This document shows, piece after piece, positions 1 through 12,700 of a stretch of DNA of 64,000 nucleotides. Numbering within the stretch: the first letter of the stretch is position 1; every line of letters starts with the position of its first letter. The notes beneath the pieces were generated by a model that saw only the letters and a list, made by a program, of their open reading frames with translations, had not been told where the DNA came from and did no database searches. A program made the position numbers and the translations under genes. Source of the stretch: Bugula neritina (taxonomy: Eukaryota; Bryozoa; Gymnolaemata; Cheilostomatida; Bugulidae); assembly GCA_964035545.1 (NCBI GenBank), contig OZ037768.1:20396700-20460699 (forward strand). The letters run 5' to 3'.

Positions 1-27
<27 letters not shown>
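1..27. repeat. (TA)n microsatellite at window edge
   Basis: An almost pure TA dinucleotide run opens the window. It is cut by the window boundary, so its full length is unknown. The stretch from here to about position 630 is AT-rich and shows no coding pattern. Confidence 0.9.
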
Positions 28-31
<4 letters not shown>

Positions 32-630
32 ATTTATAATTTCATAACATAAATTGATCGAGGTGTTTTGAAGTTGGAGCCAATCCGTAGAGACAATCAA
101 CATTCCTTACTCATCGAATCAAGTTGTCCTGTTTTTACCTGCTCGATATTATCGGTCTATATATTTACTATTTACTATTAATTATAAAGTCAAGAGTAAG
201 GCTTAACTTCTAATATATTATAAACCATGAGTCTATATTAGTGAATTACATTAAATTGATATGAAAGTGAATATCTTATCAGCTGTTAAATGATGAGTTT
301 CAAAGTTCAAAGTTTATACCCTACGCCAGTAACTTAACTGAACATTTTATACTAGATAAAAACTGATATTACCCTAAGGAATCGAATTACAGCCACATTA
401 TTAATACAAGTCAGCTCTAATTACTAGTTAGTAGTAAGCATCAGTTTAACTTTTCAATTAGTATTAATCTGCTATTGCTGCAACAGTGTTACAAAATAGA
501 ATTTTTCTTGTAGTTGAAAACTTTAAACATTATATATTTATTCTATCATATATAAACATCACACATATAGCAGGACTTGCTTTATTGTTAAAAAGTAAAC
601 TAGAGAAAAATCTGTATGGTAGTACAGAAA

Positions 631-636
631 TTTATT
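631..636 (-). terminator. possible poly(A) signal of the PEDS1 gene
   Basis: TTTATT on the plus strand reads AATAAA on the minus strand, about 330 bases past the stop codon of the desaturase gene. It is a candidate only: such hexamers are common in AT-rich DNA and others lie nearby (about 536 and 582). Confidence 0.3.
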
Positions 637-963
637 CATGTGAGAGTTAGTTAATTGATGGTGTGAAAGGGAAGCATAAAATACAGTACACAAAAACAGC
701 TAAGAATAACTATAATGTAATTTTAATTTCTTTCCTTCAATGTTGAGCAAAGTATGGAATATCTGAATGAAAAATAAAGAAAGCTAGAAACTCTCCAGTT
801 TAATCAAAATTAAACATGGTGTCCTACGAAATGAAAATTTATAATTAAAAATAGTCTCAGTATTCATTTTTCTCCAATAAATAGCTACATTTCTGTCTAT
901 TTAGTTAACACTCTAGCAGCCTCTAGCTGGTAAAAGCCTGGAAAATAATAAGTTGAACCACAT

Positions 964-1947
964 TTAGTCTTGTTTTGACCATTTCATATCATCTGATCGT
1001 GGAATAGCTCCTGTTAGTTTGGTGATGATAGCCTCAGCAATTCTCCAAAAGTTGATAGCTTCAAGAGGAGGGTTAAGCCAGCCCGTTGTAATACAGTAGT
1101 TGACCTCATGTGGAGATACATGGTGCTGGCGGTGATGAAGGCGGGGAAGAATTATATGATAGTCTTGAAGGAATAGTATCCACTTCGGTAATCCAAAATA
1201 GGTGTGAGACCACTTGTGAAACTCATTGGTCATGGTAACAAAGCATGCCAAGAAAAATATATACAGCTCCCAATTGTAAAACGATGCTATTTCTTCTGGT
1301 GTGCATGTGTAAAATTTGTAGGCTGAATAAGCAATAACAGGAATACAGACAGTAAAATTGTCAGCATTTGTTTCAATGAAATCATGTCGGCAAATAGATG
1401 TTGGGTCAATATGATGCTCACGAAATGGCCGTAGCAATGCCTGCCCAATAACTGGAAACTCTACCGTCCCCCAAGTATCAGCAGCCCAGTGAACAAGTCC
1501 ACTTGCCAGGTCAGCAGTACAAATGCCAGCAAACGCATACAAAATAATATAACTCAAATATGTTGAGTCAAAATATCTAACTAAATAAAGTAAGTCAATA
1601 ATCAATAAGATTAGACATATGCCAATTCCTATAATCTCTTGAAGCCTTTTTCCTTTACTGTACATTTTAGCTAGCTCTTGGGCATTTTTATTTCCACTTC
1701 CCCATTTTTTGCCTTTGGGCTGAGTTTCAGTTTGACTCTCGCTCTGACCTTGTGCAAGTGGAGTTTCAACACCATTCTTTTCTGAGGCTATTTTTGACGA
1801 ATTTTCATTTTTAGTTCCATCACTTCTTTCATTGTGGTTGTTATTGTCACTATGATCATAGCGCTCAGAGTCAGTGTCAGTAGGAGTCTTACAAGTCGAG
1901 GTTGAACTTTTGTCTAACTTACTGTTATGATTATGACAAGGAGCCAT
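964..1947 (-). CDS. PEDS1: plasmanylethanolamine desaturase (PEDS1/TMEM189, Kua family), single exon
   Basis: A 327-aa uninterrupted reading frame. The family introduces the vinyl-ether double bond of plasmalogens in the ER membrane, using a di-iron centre held by histidine boxes. Visible motifs: SGLVHWAADTWG around H153, RPFREHHIDPT with H178-H179, RHDFIET, NEFHKWSH with H244 and H248, RLHHRQHHVSPH with H271, H272, H275, H276 and H280, then CITTGW and the C-terminal DDMKW. Hydrophobic segments follow residue about 105 (GIGICLILLIIDLLYLV) and lie around 130-150 and 225-240. Vertebrate PEDS1 is about 270 aa; the extra length is an N-terminal tail of about 90 residues rich in Asn, Ser, Thr and Glu. 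The conserved block begins at ELAKMYSKGKRLQE. The first ATG of the frame was taken as start. No intron interrupts it, unlike the multi-exon vertebrate gene. Family assignment is secure; catalytic activity is inferred from the intact histidine set. Confidence 0.95.
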   Translation of the reverse strand: MAPCHNHNSKLDKSSTSTCKTPTDTDSERYDHSDNNNHNERSDGTKNENSSKIASEKNGVETPLAQGQSESQTETQPKGKKWGSGNKNAQELAKMYSKGKRLQEIIGIGICLILLIIDLLYLVRYFDSTYLSYIILYAFAGICTADLASGLVHWAADTWGTVEFPVIGQALLRPFREHHIDPTSICRHDFIETNADNFTVCIPVIAYSAYKFYTCTPEEIASFYNWELYIFFLACFVTMTNEFHKWSHTYFGLPKWILFLQDYHIILPRLHHRQHHVSPHEVNYCITTGWLNPPLEAINFWRIAEAIITKLTGAIPRSDDMKWSKQD

Positions 1948-3796
1948 TGCTGGAGTGTGGAGGGTTAGTACTTAACTACTAGTACTAGTACTTGAACTTC
2001 AGCTTTAGTTTGAATTTACGTTATGGTTACGCGAAGAGTAGTAGTACTACTAGTAAAATATTAATAGTAATAAAAGTATTTACATTACACGAACTCGCTG
2101 GTTGAATCTTGTAGCTACTCAGTTATGAGTCAGAGTGTCACTCATTCAAGCTTAAAACCCTAATCCCTTTTACTTACTTAGTTACGTATACGCTCACAAC
2201 ACAGGTACGACTACTGACTTGCGTACTCCACTCACAACTAGTACGGTATTGAACGGTGATATGGCAAGGTTATTGGTCATCATTTGGCTAAGTTCAACAG
2301 AAAATAAATTTAGAACGCCAATGGCAACAACAGGAGAAAATTTGGAATTGTCCCTCAATACAAAAAAATTAAAACATCTCCAAAGCACCCATTTAGCAAT
2401 GTACAGTCATGCTATTAAGTTTAATGGACAGATAACCCTGTAAATCATCCGATAATTTAGCTTAGGTTTCAATGTGACTGTAGAGTATTTTTTTATTGGA
2501 CTACACATGATTTGCCGTGTTTAAGCTCATAGACTCAGATCCTAGTTAACAGTTGATCTTCGGTTTAAGGTTTTATGGAGTTATCTCCCTTAGAAATCGA
2601 AGAACTCAGTTTCCGGGTTAATTAGATAATAATTATGGTAGGCGCATTTTCACGTTATGCTTTCAGACTGAAGTGTCTCGATGTTGTGATTATAAGTGTT
2701 GTAAATTAAACCTTGTTCTAAATAAAAACAAATTTAAAATCAATGTAATTTTTATTACTTTTAGCAATTGTTTGCTGCTCTTTTAGTAACATTTTCAAAA
2801 AGAAGATAAATCCATAACCAGCGATCTTGGTTCACACTATTGTGCTAGTTTTTCGAAGTTGGCTTGCTTTGGTTTGTTCAAAATGGCACATACTCACGCA
2901 CAAACACACGTACAATACAATCAAGTAGGAGGGCAGTGGAATTATGGACTAACCTAAACGTGTGTTATCTATTCATTTTGCTAAATTCCTTTATATATTT
3001 TATATTATTTTATTAACGAAAAAAATCTTCAAACATAACGGTCATACAGTATTAAAAATAGAGTTAGCAGTAATAAAGGAACAATATTATAAGAGTATTG
3101 AGTTGATATGCACACAAACATGTACATTCAGAGGCTTAAAAATTGAAAATTTGAAAACAAATTTTTAGTTTCTGCAGAAAAAAAGAGTTCTGGTAACATG
3201 AAATTGAACTGATAATAGGAAAGATTTGAAAAGACTATTACGACATTTAATATTATGTAGTCCATAACAAAAAATACAATAATTAGAATACTGTTTTAGT
3301 CAACTTTCAATTTCTGATTAAATTTTTTATTTAAAACAGAATAAGTTTAAATATTACAAACTACATATGGATGCTTTCATTTTATCAAATCTGTAGGTCA
3401 AAAAAGTACCAGAAAATTATTTAAAAAAGGTTTTAAAATGCTTAATATATTATAACAGGAATGTTTGAATAATGGATAAAAATAAATAACAAACTATAAG
3501 GTATATACATAATATGAGAGATTGCACTAGTGAATGACTTGTTGAGAAATAGAGAAGCACTGAAATTGAGCAGTACCACAAACGGCGGGTCTGTCTGTAT
3601 GTCCTCATACAAGCTGAGTATGTCACATTGATTTCAAAATATAGAGTATAGATATCAGATATTTATACAAACGGTTTGACTTTAAGATTCATCTTCTAAA
3701 AGCAAATTTTTGGTTTTCCTTTGCAGGATCTAAAAAATAGAAAAGAAATAGTGAGTTTCACTAAAGCATTTCAGAAAAGGTGTGTAAATATAGTTA
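1948..3796. other. intergenic region between PEDS1 promoter side and the end of the BMPER-like gene
   Basis: It holds the upstream region of the minus-strand desaturase gene (with short ACTAGTACTAGTAC words at 1978-1995 and a TAGTAGTACTACTAGT word near 2038) and the probable 3' untranslated region of the BMPER-like gene, with a minus-strand AATAAA at 3326-3331. Short open frames occur but show no family pattern, no splice context and no compositional bias, so no gene is called. Confidence 0.5.
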
Positions 3797-6700
3797 TTAA
3801 ATGATCTGCTGACGACATTTGTACGGTCCATCATCCATCAAGTTGTAGTATCTGACACGTGTCACACAGTGCTCTCTTTTAGTAAACACAGAGCAAGTTT
3901 ATGCTGTGACTTCAGCTTCACACACTATTTTTCAGAATTAATTTGACAGTAGTAATTCTATTTGCATGGATATATTTATACAAAAAAGTAAACAACTCAC
4001 AAGTCAACAACTTGACCAACAAATTATTTAGACTGATAGAATTTTGCAATAATTACCCGTCTTCTTTGGCGACTACATGAATAGTTGAGAGGAGCTTCTG
4101 TGTTGTAAAACCCGGATCTCTCGCACTCTCTAACATATGCTGTTACCACGTCACATGTGCATTTCCTGTGTCGTGGGCAATTACACGAATCAGTCACACA
4201 TGACCTACAAAGATAAAAAATTCATGAAGAACATTTTTAATAGTTTCAATAATGCAGCAAAAAATCTTATTCTTAGAGTTGTCCTCTCTTTATTTAAACC
4301 TGAATACTTTATTAGTACTGAAACCAATTACTTTGCTACAATTATCAAAGAAAGTGCATATTTTTATTTATAAAATTGCCTTTAAAAATATAGCTTCTTT
4401 ACATAATGTTTAGACATGTATAATTAATTAAAAGGTTTAATTTGCTTATTTTCCCGTAGCACAGAGATGTGGAGAAATTTATAAGGTTTTAACAGTCTGC
4501 ATTTTGCTCTTCTGCATCAACATAATAGTTTCAGAGTGCCCACAATTCTATATCAAGAATATCAGGTAAAATTCAATTTATAAAAAAAACTTTTTTTTTC
4601 AAATTTACAAGAAAGAGTATCTGATAATTTAAAACTTTCAAACTTTAAAACAATGAAATTAAAGTTGATGAGGAAATCAAGCAATTTCTTAAATAATTGC
4701 ATTACTAATACTTTGAGGGTAGGACATGCCAACTAACTAACAATATTTATTCCAAGTAAGTGCTTTAGTGTAAAGTATTTTTTACCTTGATCAATTCAGT
4801 GAGAGAGCATAACTACATAATGACAGTTGAGTAAGTTTTAGTTGTTTAACTATTTCCAAAATCATCATTACCATTTTTATATGACTAGAGTACAATACGC
4901 AGTGACAAGGCCAGGAGAATGCAATAAATAAATAATGATAATCAAGTAGGATTAATTTATAAGTAGACTGTAATATAAAGTGGAAATTCGCCAAGCATAT
5001 GAACTTCCTTTATTGACAGGTAAAGAAAGATCTTGACACGCAGAGATAGTGCTTGCTACGTGACATGTGATGAATATTACGCCAGGCTATAGTGAGTAGA
5101 TGAGTGGCTGTGATAATTCACAACAGATTGGAAGACTTAGTCTAGAAGGCACCATGGCGATACCTGGTGGAGCCAGTTTTATACCGATACACTATCAACC
5201 ATTCCATCAGTGCAGTATACGTGAAAATATTTCTTTTATGTAGAGCCATGTGTTATATATAAATATAATATATTAATTTAGATGAAACAAGCCTTTTTTA
5301 GCATTGCAATTAGAATAATAAAACAACATTTAATAACCAGTGTTAAGAAGACATTGTGGCCACACTGAGGTGGTATGGAGGACTACATGGTCTACCAGCC
5401 AACTAGGCATGTGCCAGGCAGATACTGTCACTGGCTATTCATGTGAAAACAACAACAATGTTTCAACTTATAGTTAATCTAAATATGTTCATGCCATCTA
5501 AAAGCGCATGAAGAGAGAAATTATACAGTAAGCATGGTAGAAAAAGATATAGTAAGGTGAAACACATGACACAGTATAGGATAGAGCAAAGAAGAAGGTA
5601 GAGTAAGGTGGCATGGAGTAGAGCAACATAGAGTAGGGTAGAGTGATACAAAGCAGTGGTAGAAGAAAAAGAATTATTACAGATACATATAATCCTTACT
5701 TGTAATAGGGATCTACACTAATTTTCTTTCTACAATCTTTCAACGCCATACTCTTCAATATAGTGCACTCTTGGTGGGCTCGTCTCCACTTTGAGAAATT
5801 ATTTTGGCACTTTGCTTGCACCTTTAACATAAAACATTCCAGTCAGCCTAATATGACCTTGACATTAGCCCAGGACCACATCAAAGATGATTTACCCGTA
5901 AAGAAACAGCCAACCATGTTATAGTTGAAATGCTGAAAGCCAGATATGTAATGGAGCTGTGAAAGAAATATTAGTATCCCGTGAATTTATATAACTGCTT
6001 TTAATAAAAAATAATTGGTGCCAAGCATAATATTTAGAAAATTAAAAAACAATGCTAAAATAATATCATAAATGAGTAAGTAAAATATAAAGTTTTCAAG
6101 TATTCCCGTCGTTAGACATGAAAGTCACAAATGAATAAGAAAAGTTATTTCGACGAGAAATAGAAAGATAATGAGTCACACTGCTGACCTCCTGTTGAGT
6201 GACGCCAACGGAGCAGACGTCTTGCCTGCCATGCTGCCAGGACTTTGCAAACTCAATTGCTGTCGGGTGCAGAATCTTCTCCTTCCCAATGAAATCGTCA
6301 GACGGCTGTCCATTAAAATTGCCACACATTCCACATGTTTTTCCTTTAAACCTGTAAACAAGAATTCAATAAACAAATGAAATCAACACGAAAACAATCA
6401 GCCAGCTGAAATAGCGAATCATAATGGCCTGCAGGTATGAAGATGATTGTAATGATAGATGACATGTGAATAGCTGCACTATTTCCTGCAATCATGAAGT
6501 GGATGTTTACATTCGGTGCAGAGCGTGTGACAAAATTAGATCAATCATCTAAAGACAGTCAATGGTAAGCTAAGTATAGGTTAAACACTGTTCGAAACAC
6601 ATTTTTTATAAATATTTAAAAAGCTAAATAACTTCATAAAATTAGTACCCATATATACTAAAAGATTATTAATGTATTGAAATTTAAACTTCCTAATAAT

Positions 6701-9700
6701 AGAAATGGAAATTATTAGTTCAAATTATTCAAGTGGGTTGATGATTGATTAGGTACATCGCGCAAGGACATAACGTACTATAGAGGGAAGGCTACTCACG
6801 CAGCAGATAAATGTAGTTCCAGGTAACTCTCCGTATTCCATATGACCTTTAGCCCAAAACTAGCCTCCACTACGATATTCTCTTTCTCATACTTCACATT
6901 GAAATGGCCCACTTTGCTGAAGGGCAAACTGACTAAACTCTTGTTAATTTTCACCTGCAAATGGACAAAACGATCATGACAATTCAAGATATAATACCAG
7001 TTGTAATACAAGAGACAGCAGGTGGTTTCAGGCAGCGGCATAATAATATAAAACCTAATAAACAACATTATATTTCAAGCTACATATTTTAGTGTCTAAC
7101 AAACTAATAGCTGGGCGTAAAAAATGTGTAAAATTGAATTATTCAGAAGAATAATATTTATAAGATCAGTGACTTGAATCTATGCACCACTGGTTACCAA
7201 CAAACTGTTAACATGATGCAATTTTCATACTTTGAGTAGCAACATTAAAATTATTTCTAAATTGATTATTACGATGAATAATTTAGTGTGAAAAACAAAA
7301 ACTATAGCCATGGACTGTAACACCAGTGAATCTAGTAGAAGCATTTTAGAATATCACAATTTTTTTCTCTAATAGGAAAACACGTTGCTGTAGAATCTAT
7401 AATAAATTGCTCAATAGTATAATCATTGATAAAACATAATTATATCCTATATTAAGGTGTAAGAGCAAATTACTGCAGTAGAAGAATTATCGTTATTATT
7501 AATTTATTTAATTGAATTACATGGTAGAAGATTAGTTTAATTATAATTTACATTGTGCAGACCAGATAAAAACTGCAATGAGCTATGTATATTAGCTTCT
7601 ACAGTACAGTATGCTGTAAGAACCAACTATAAGCACCTTTCCATTTTTACGTAAACCAATCTTTGTGTCTCCTATGAGCAGAGTAACTGACTTTGTCCAA
7701 GCACCTGGCATGTTGTATCTATCAAAGTTCTGTACATAAATAGCAAACTGTTTACTGTGGCAGTCCTTAGCCAGCATGTACTTGCAGGTGCCCTGTAAAA
7801 CCAGCAGCGTGTTAGAATAATCATATTGTAATACTCATGTCCTATTATCCAAACTAATAGCCAACTCTATAAGAGGTGTGTGCTGGCTTACCTGAAAGTC
7901 ATAGATCTTCTTGTCAAAGGTAACATAGTGAGGGTCGCCGAACACAGTACACATACCGTCCCCTAAAATATTATGGATATATGAGAACTGCAGGCTAACA
8001 GCGTGTTTATTCACAAACATATACACAACAGAGCAAAGAGGGTAATTCTTACGTTCCACACAAGTGGGGCAGCATTCCCCGTCAGTGAACTTGAGTTGAT
8101 GAGTGTCGAGGGGGCAGTACTGCTCAGCATCACATGACTGCTTGTTGCAGGTGATGATACCATCTGAACAGGTGCAATGCACACACTGGACCAGCCAGCT
8201 GGACCCATGCTGTAAGAAATGTACAATATCAGTTTTACCACAGAAAACAACATAAACTACAGGTGACAATGTATACTACGGGTGACAATGTATACTACAG
8301 GTAGCAGCATATATACTACAGGCAACAACTTATACTACAGGAATTATTGCATGTCCCCATGTGCATAATCCACAATAGATTACCATTTAGATTTTATTTC
8401 CTTGCAGAACAAAAATAATTTTTGAAATTCAGACCTTGCCAAAATTAACTTTTTATTTAACCCTCTTTTTTTATAAAATTTATGCAATTTTTAATAACTT
8501 AAAAATTTTAATAATTAGCAGGAGCCATAAGATTGCAAACTTCATCAACCTTAGTCTTCCTCAGGCAGTTGGCTTTTACATTTATACCTTCATTCAAGTG
8601 TAAACAAAGGTCCTCATATGGACAAAAGTTTTATTAATATAAACCACAGACTAGAGTTCTGGTTTAATGTAATCAGAGGAAATAATTACCTAAAATTTAC
8701 ATAATCACACTAAATACCTGCTAATGGTTTTAACTGTGATGATACTGCAGGTGCCAACAACTAACAACCTAACTGACTACTGGACTCACTATTTCACTGA
8801 AAACTCTCTCTGTTTCACTGAAAACTCTCACTATTTCACTGAATACTCTTACTATTTCACTGAATACACTCACTATTTCACTAGACCCCAGGAAAGCTTA
8901 TTCAAAAGCAAGTAAATTCAATTTTGCTGAAGTTGCTATTAGCTAAAGCTATGCCTACCTGGTAGGTGTGCCCCTCATATTCGCACTGTTTGTACAGAGA
9001 ACTGGGTCTACAAGTTGGACAGCAGCTGGTTGGGTCTGTATAAACATGGCTGTCTGAAGTACAGTTCAGAACGGGACACGTTTCTCGTGTACAGCTCATA
9101 GTTCCTTCCTGAAAGGAGAAGATGACTGTATGGTATAGTATAGTCTAGTATAGTCTAGTATAGTCTAGTCTAGTCTAGTGTAGTCTAGTCTAGTGTAGTG
9201 TAGTGTAGTGTAGTGTAGTGTAGTGTAGTGTAGTGTAGTGTAGTATAGTATAGTATAGTACACACACAGCTACATCTACTGCTTCATTTATATTCTATAC
9301 ACATACTAGTTGTCTTAATAATAATTATTCTATTAATAGCTTTTAAGGGCAAATGTTTACACATGAAATATGATTAAAATATGTTTGTTGACATTGACAT
9401 CAAGTGGCATATTTATTATAACATTACATAACAAATAAGTTAAGTAATATCAATTCATTTACTACAGAATTATCTAATTTTATTAGAAGATAAGATAATT
9501 CTATTCCTGATAAAATGTCATGTACTATATAGAATATTATATTGGAATAGAAACAAGCCAGCTCCATTAGTATTGTTATTATTGTATTCATTTGATAGAC
9601 TCTTCAATTGACAAACATCAACACTTGAGAAATAATTGATAAAATCAATTATTAATAATTTGAATTGAACAATAGCAAACACAACATATATTGAGAATAA

Positions 9701-12700
9701 TTAGCAATTAATTTACATGAATATTGCTATTGTTCCCATTTAACTATTTAACAGCATGGGATATTTTCTGAGAGGGCAAAATTGACAAAATTCTGAATTC
9801 AATTTTCCAGGTTTATTTTTTTCCATGAGATGCAAATTTCTACTTCATTTCTACACCAGAATCTATGGCTAAACACACAGCTATACCAAAAGTGTGAGTT
9901 TATGCTGAGATTGGTAGCAATAGCCAGCCGAGTGGATTCTCAGTGAGCAACTAACCTTGCAAGTGCAATTAGTACATTCATCAACTTTGGAGGTTTTGCC
10001 ACTCTTCACCATGGTGTGCTTAAAGAGGCACATTCCGGGCACCAAGAATACTTTTCTGGTTCCTGCAAAACACAACTGTAAGTCAAACTTTTGCCCTTCT
10101 TTAAAACAATTAAATTCGTTGAAACACACAAGAAAACTTGAGCTTTAAAAACAAGACTAAGGTTAGTGGAAGATTTAACTGGTCTATTGTAGTAGGTATT
10201 ACACACAAAAACAACTATAAAATCAAAGAGAGATAAACTGGAAGCCAGCAGTCACTAGGATTATGAGTTTAAGACGAGGAGACTATGTTGACCACACAGT
10301 CGACCTAAACCAGTCAATTTATGTCACCTCCGTGTGTGAATGGTAACATCCCACCAGTTGTCAGACTTTGAAGGCAGATTATCTCCTAAATGCTTACTCG
10401 ACTACTGTGCATGTTTTATGATGCAGACATAAGAGTTGGTAGAGCAGGGATTTACTGAAATACTGTCTACTAATGACTGAGTCAGAAAGACCAGGTTAAG
10501 TGCAATTATATGATGATACACACTTAAGTTTCTAATTATTGGTTAAAGATAAAATATTTACATTTGAAAACATTCCATAAAACTATATTTCAAAAGGTTG
10601 AGTAAAATGCACTCAAGCAAACTAGAATAAAAACACTAATACTGGCATAAACAAAAAACAGGTCTTATTGTTTTGAAGTCACCAACAATTAACCTTTTCC
10701 ACATCTGATAAACAAACTATAGCCAAGGGTGTTAGGCATGTGCGGATTCATAACTTGATTGTTATCTAAATCTCAGTTAAGAGATATTACACGCTTCTGG
10801 CCTAATTTTATGACTTTTCTGTCATAGGAAAACACATAAACCATGATTATGCATTCTGACTACAATATTCAAGGCTTAAATACAAAATCAGTTCAAAATT
10901 CTATACTTATTTTAAAGAAAATACCATCAAAGGGTTCCGTATAGGCTCCATAAAACCTTTGTACACATTCTCAAATATTTTTGCTCAAAAGTCTAATATT
11001 TTTTTCAGATTTAAATGACAATAAGAATAAATAATTAAGAATTAAATAAAAAAGCAAAACTCAAGGTCATTTAAGTTTTGCTATGATACTTTTGTGAAAA
11101 AACTTAAATGATTTACACCATATTGACCACAGTACATTCAACAGGGTCTAAATAAATAAAATGATTAAAAAACTGGCATACTATGGTTGGTTTATCAGTT
11201 TAGCGATTATGTATTCATGTGCAAACAAACACATATCTCACTAATTTTAACATGTGAGTAGAAAAATTTAGAGTTTGGTTCTGTTAAATAAATAAATTTT
11301 TCCAAGCGAAATTTTCTGAGTTAAAAATATTGCATTGAAGTTTATTCTCATCGTGATACCATCTCTATGATTGGTTGTTTCAATAGCTTTGCTATTTCAG
11401 GGAAACAGTTCAACATAAACAAACATCAACAGCAAACTTAAGGCTAAAAGATATTTATACTTGAATACTATTTCTCCAGCAATAAACATTTTATTGTTAA
11501 CAAATTTTATGCTATGTGTCCAAAAAGGTGGGAGAATCTAACAAATGTCAAACACTTGAGATTTTTGAGAATTTACAGAAAGAAAAATCGGACTGACCAG
11601 AGCATTTGGGGCAGCATTCTCCGTCCAGGTGTACAATCTTGTCAGCATGGCAGTTGAGTACAGGGCAGGCTTTCTTTAGACAGTTAGAGGTGCCATTCTG
11701 TTATTACAACATAATAGAGATGATGTAATAAACTCATTTCAACGGTAACATCAGATACATAAAACTAGCTAGCAACACATAGACAGCAGCCTACAGTATG
11801 TGATTCAACATACCAGGATTCAACTACCAGGAAGATAATAGTAATGTTACAATTGCACTCAGGCACTTCAGGCAAAGCAGTACCCTTAATTTCATCATTA
11901 AAATTTTTTGCTAATTTTCCTAAATACGCAAATAAGGTGATCAAAACTAAGCTGTGAGCCTGGAAAACGAGTGACAATGTAGTTATGCAGATGCTGCTTG
12001 TCCTGTCTAGTGGCAAATCACAGCTACAATACACTCTGCAAAATTCTTACAACTTAGTTTAAAACTTCGTATTCTACAACACACTACGCAGTCAAAAACT
12101 ATGAATAAATCAGCATATACAATGCCTTTTGTTCAAATGTATAATATGTATATATTATACATGCAATATACCTTGCCGACAAAACAATTTAAAATTAAAT
12201 ATTCATTATTTATCAATCAGTTCAAGGCAAATAAAAGCAAAATCTTGAGAAACAAAAAAAGTTGGAAGGTCTGAGCGTACCTGGCAGCTACAGGTGACAC
12301 ACTTGTCATCCAGTGGGGTGAACGTGTCTCCTTCTTTATACTCAGTTCCTTTCACTTCACATGTGGGACAGGATGGGCAACACTCCCCCTCTAACTTTAC
12401 TGGATTTTCACACTGTGGAACTGGGCAAAGTGCAGACGTAGCAGTTATCACCCCTGCCTGCAGCAAGAAGTCTCATTTGTAGAAAATAAAAGAAAATGGT
12501 GGAAAATTTAAAAATGTAATCAGCATAGTATAAACAAATAAATTATATATTATTTAACTATTTATTTATAAGAGGCGATTCGAAGAATAAAGTCTTGTTT
12601 AAAAATATTCAATGAAAAAATAAAATTCATGTTTTACAGTTTCACACGTATTATTTTAGTAAATGATTCAAGACTGACTGAACCCATAAGTTACTAGTCA

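Noticed and set aside
2219-2443. 74-codon plus-strand frame upstream of PEDS1
   Set aside because: No recognisable motif, overlapped by an equally long minus-strand frame, and located in promoter-like DNA.
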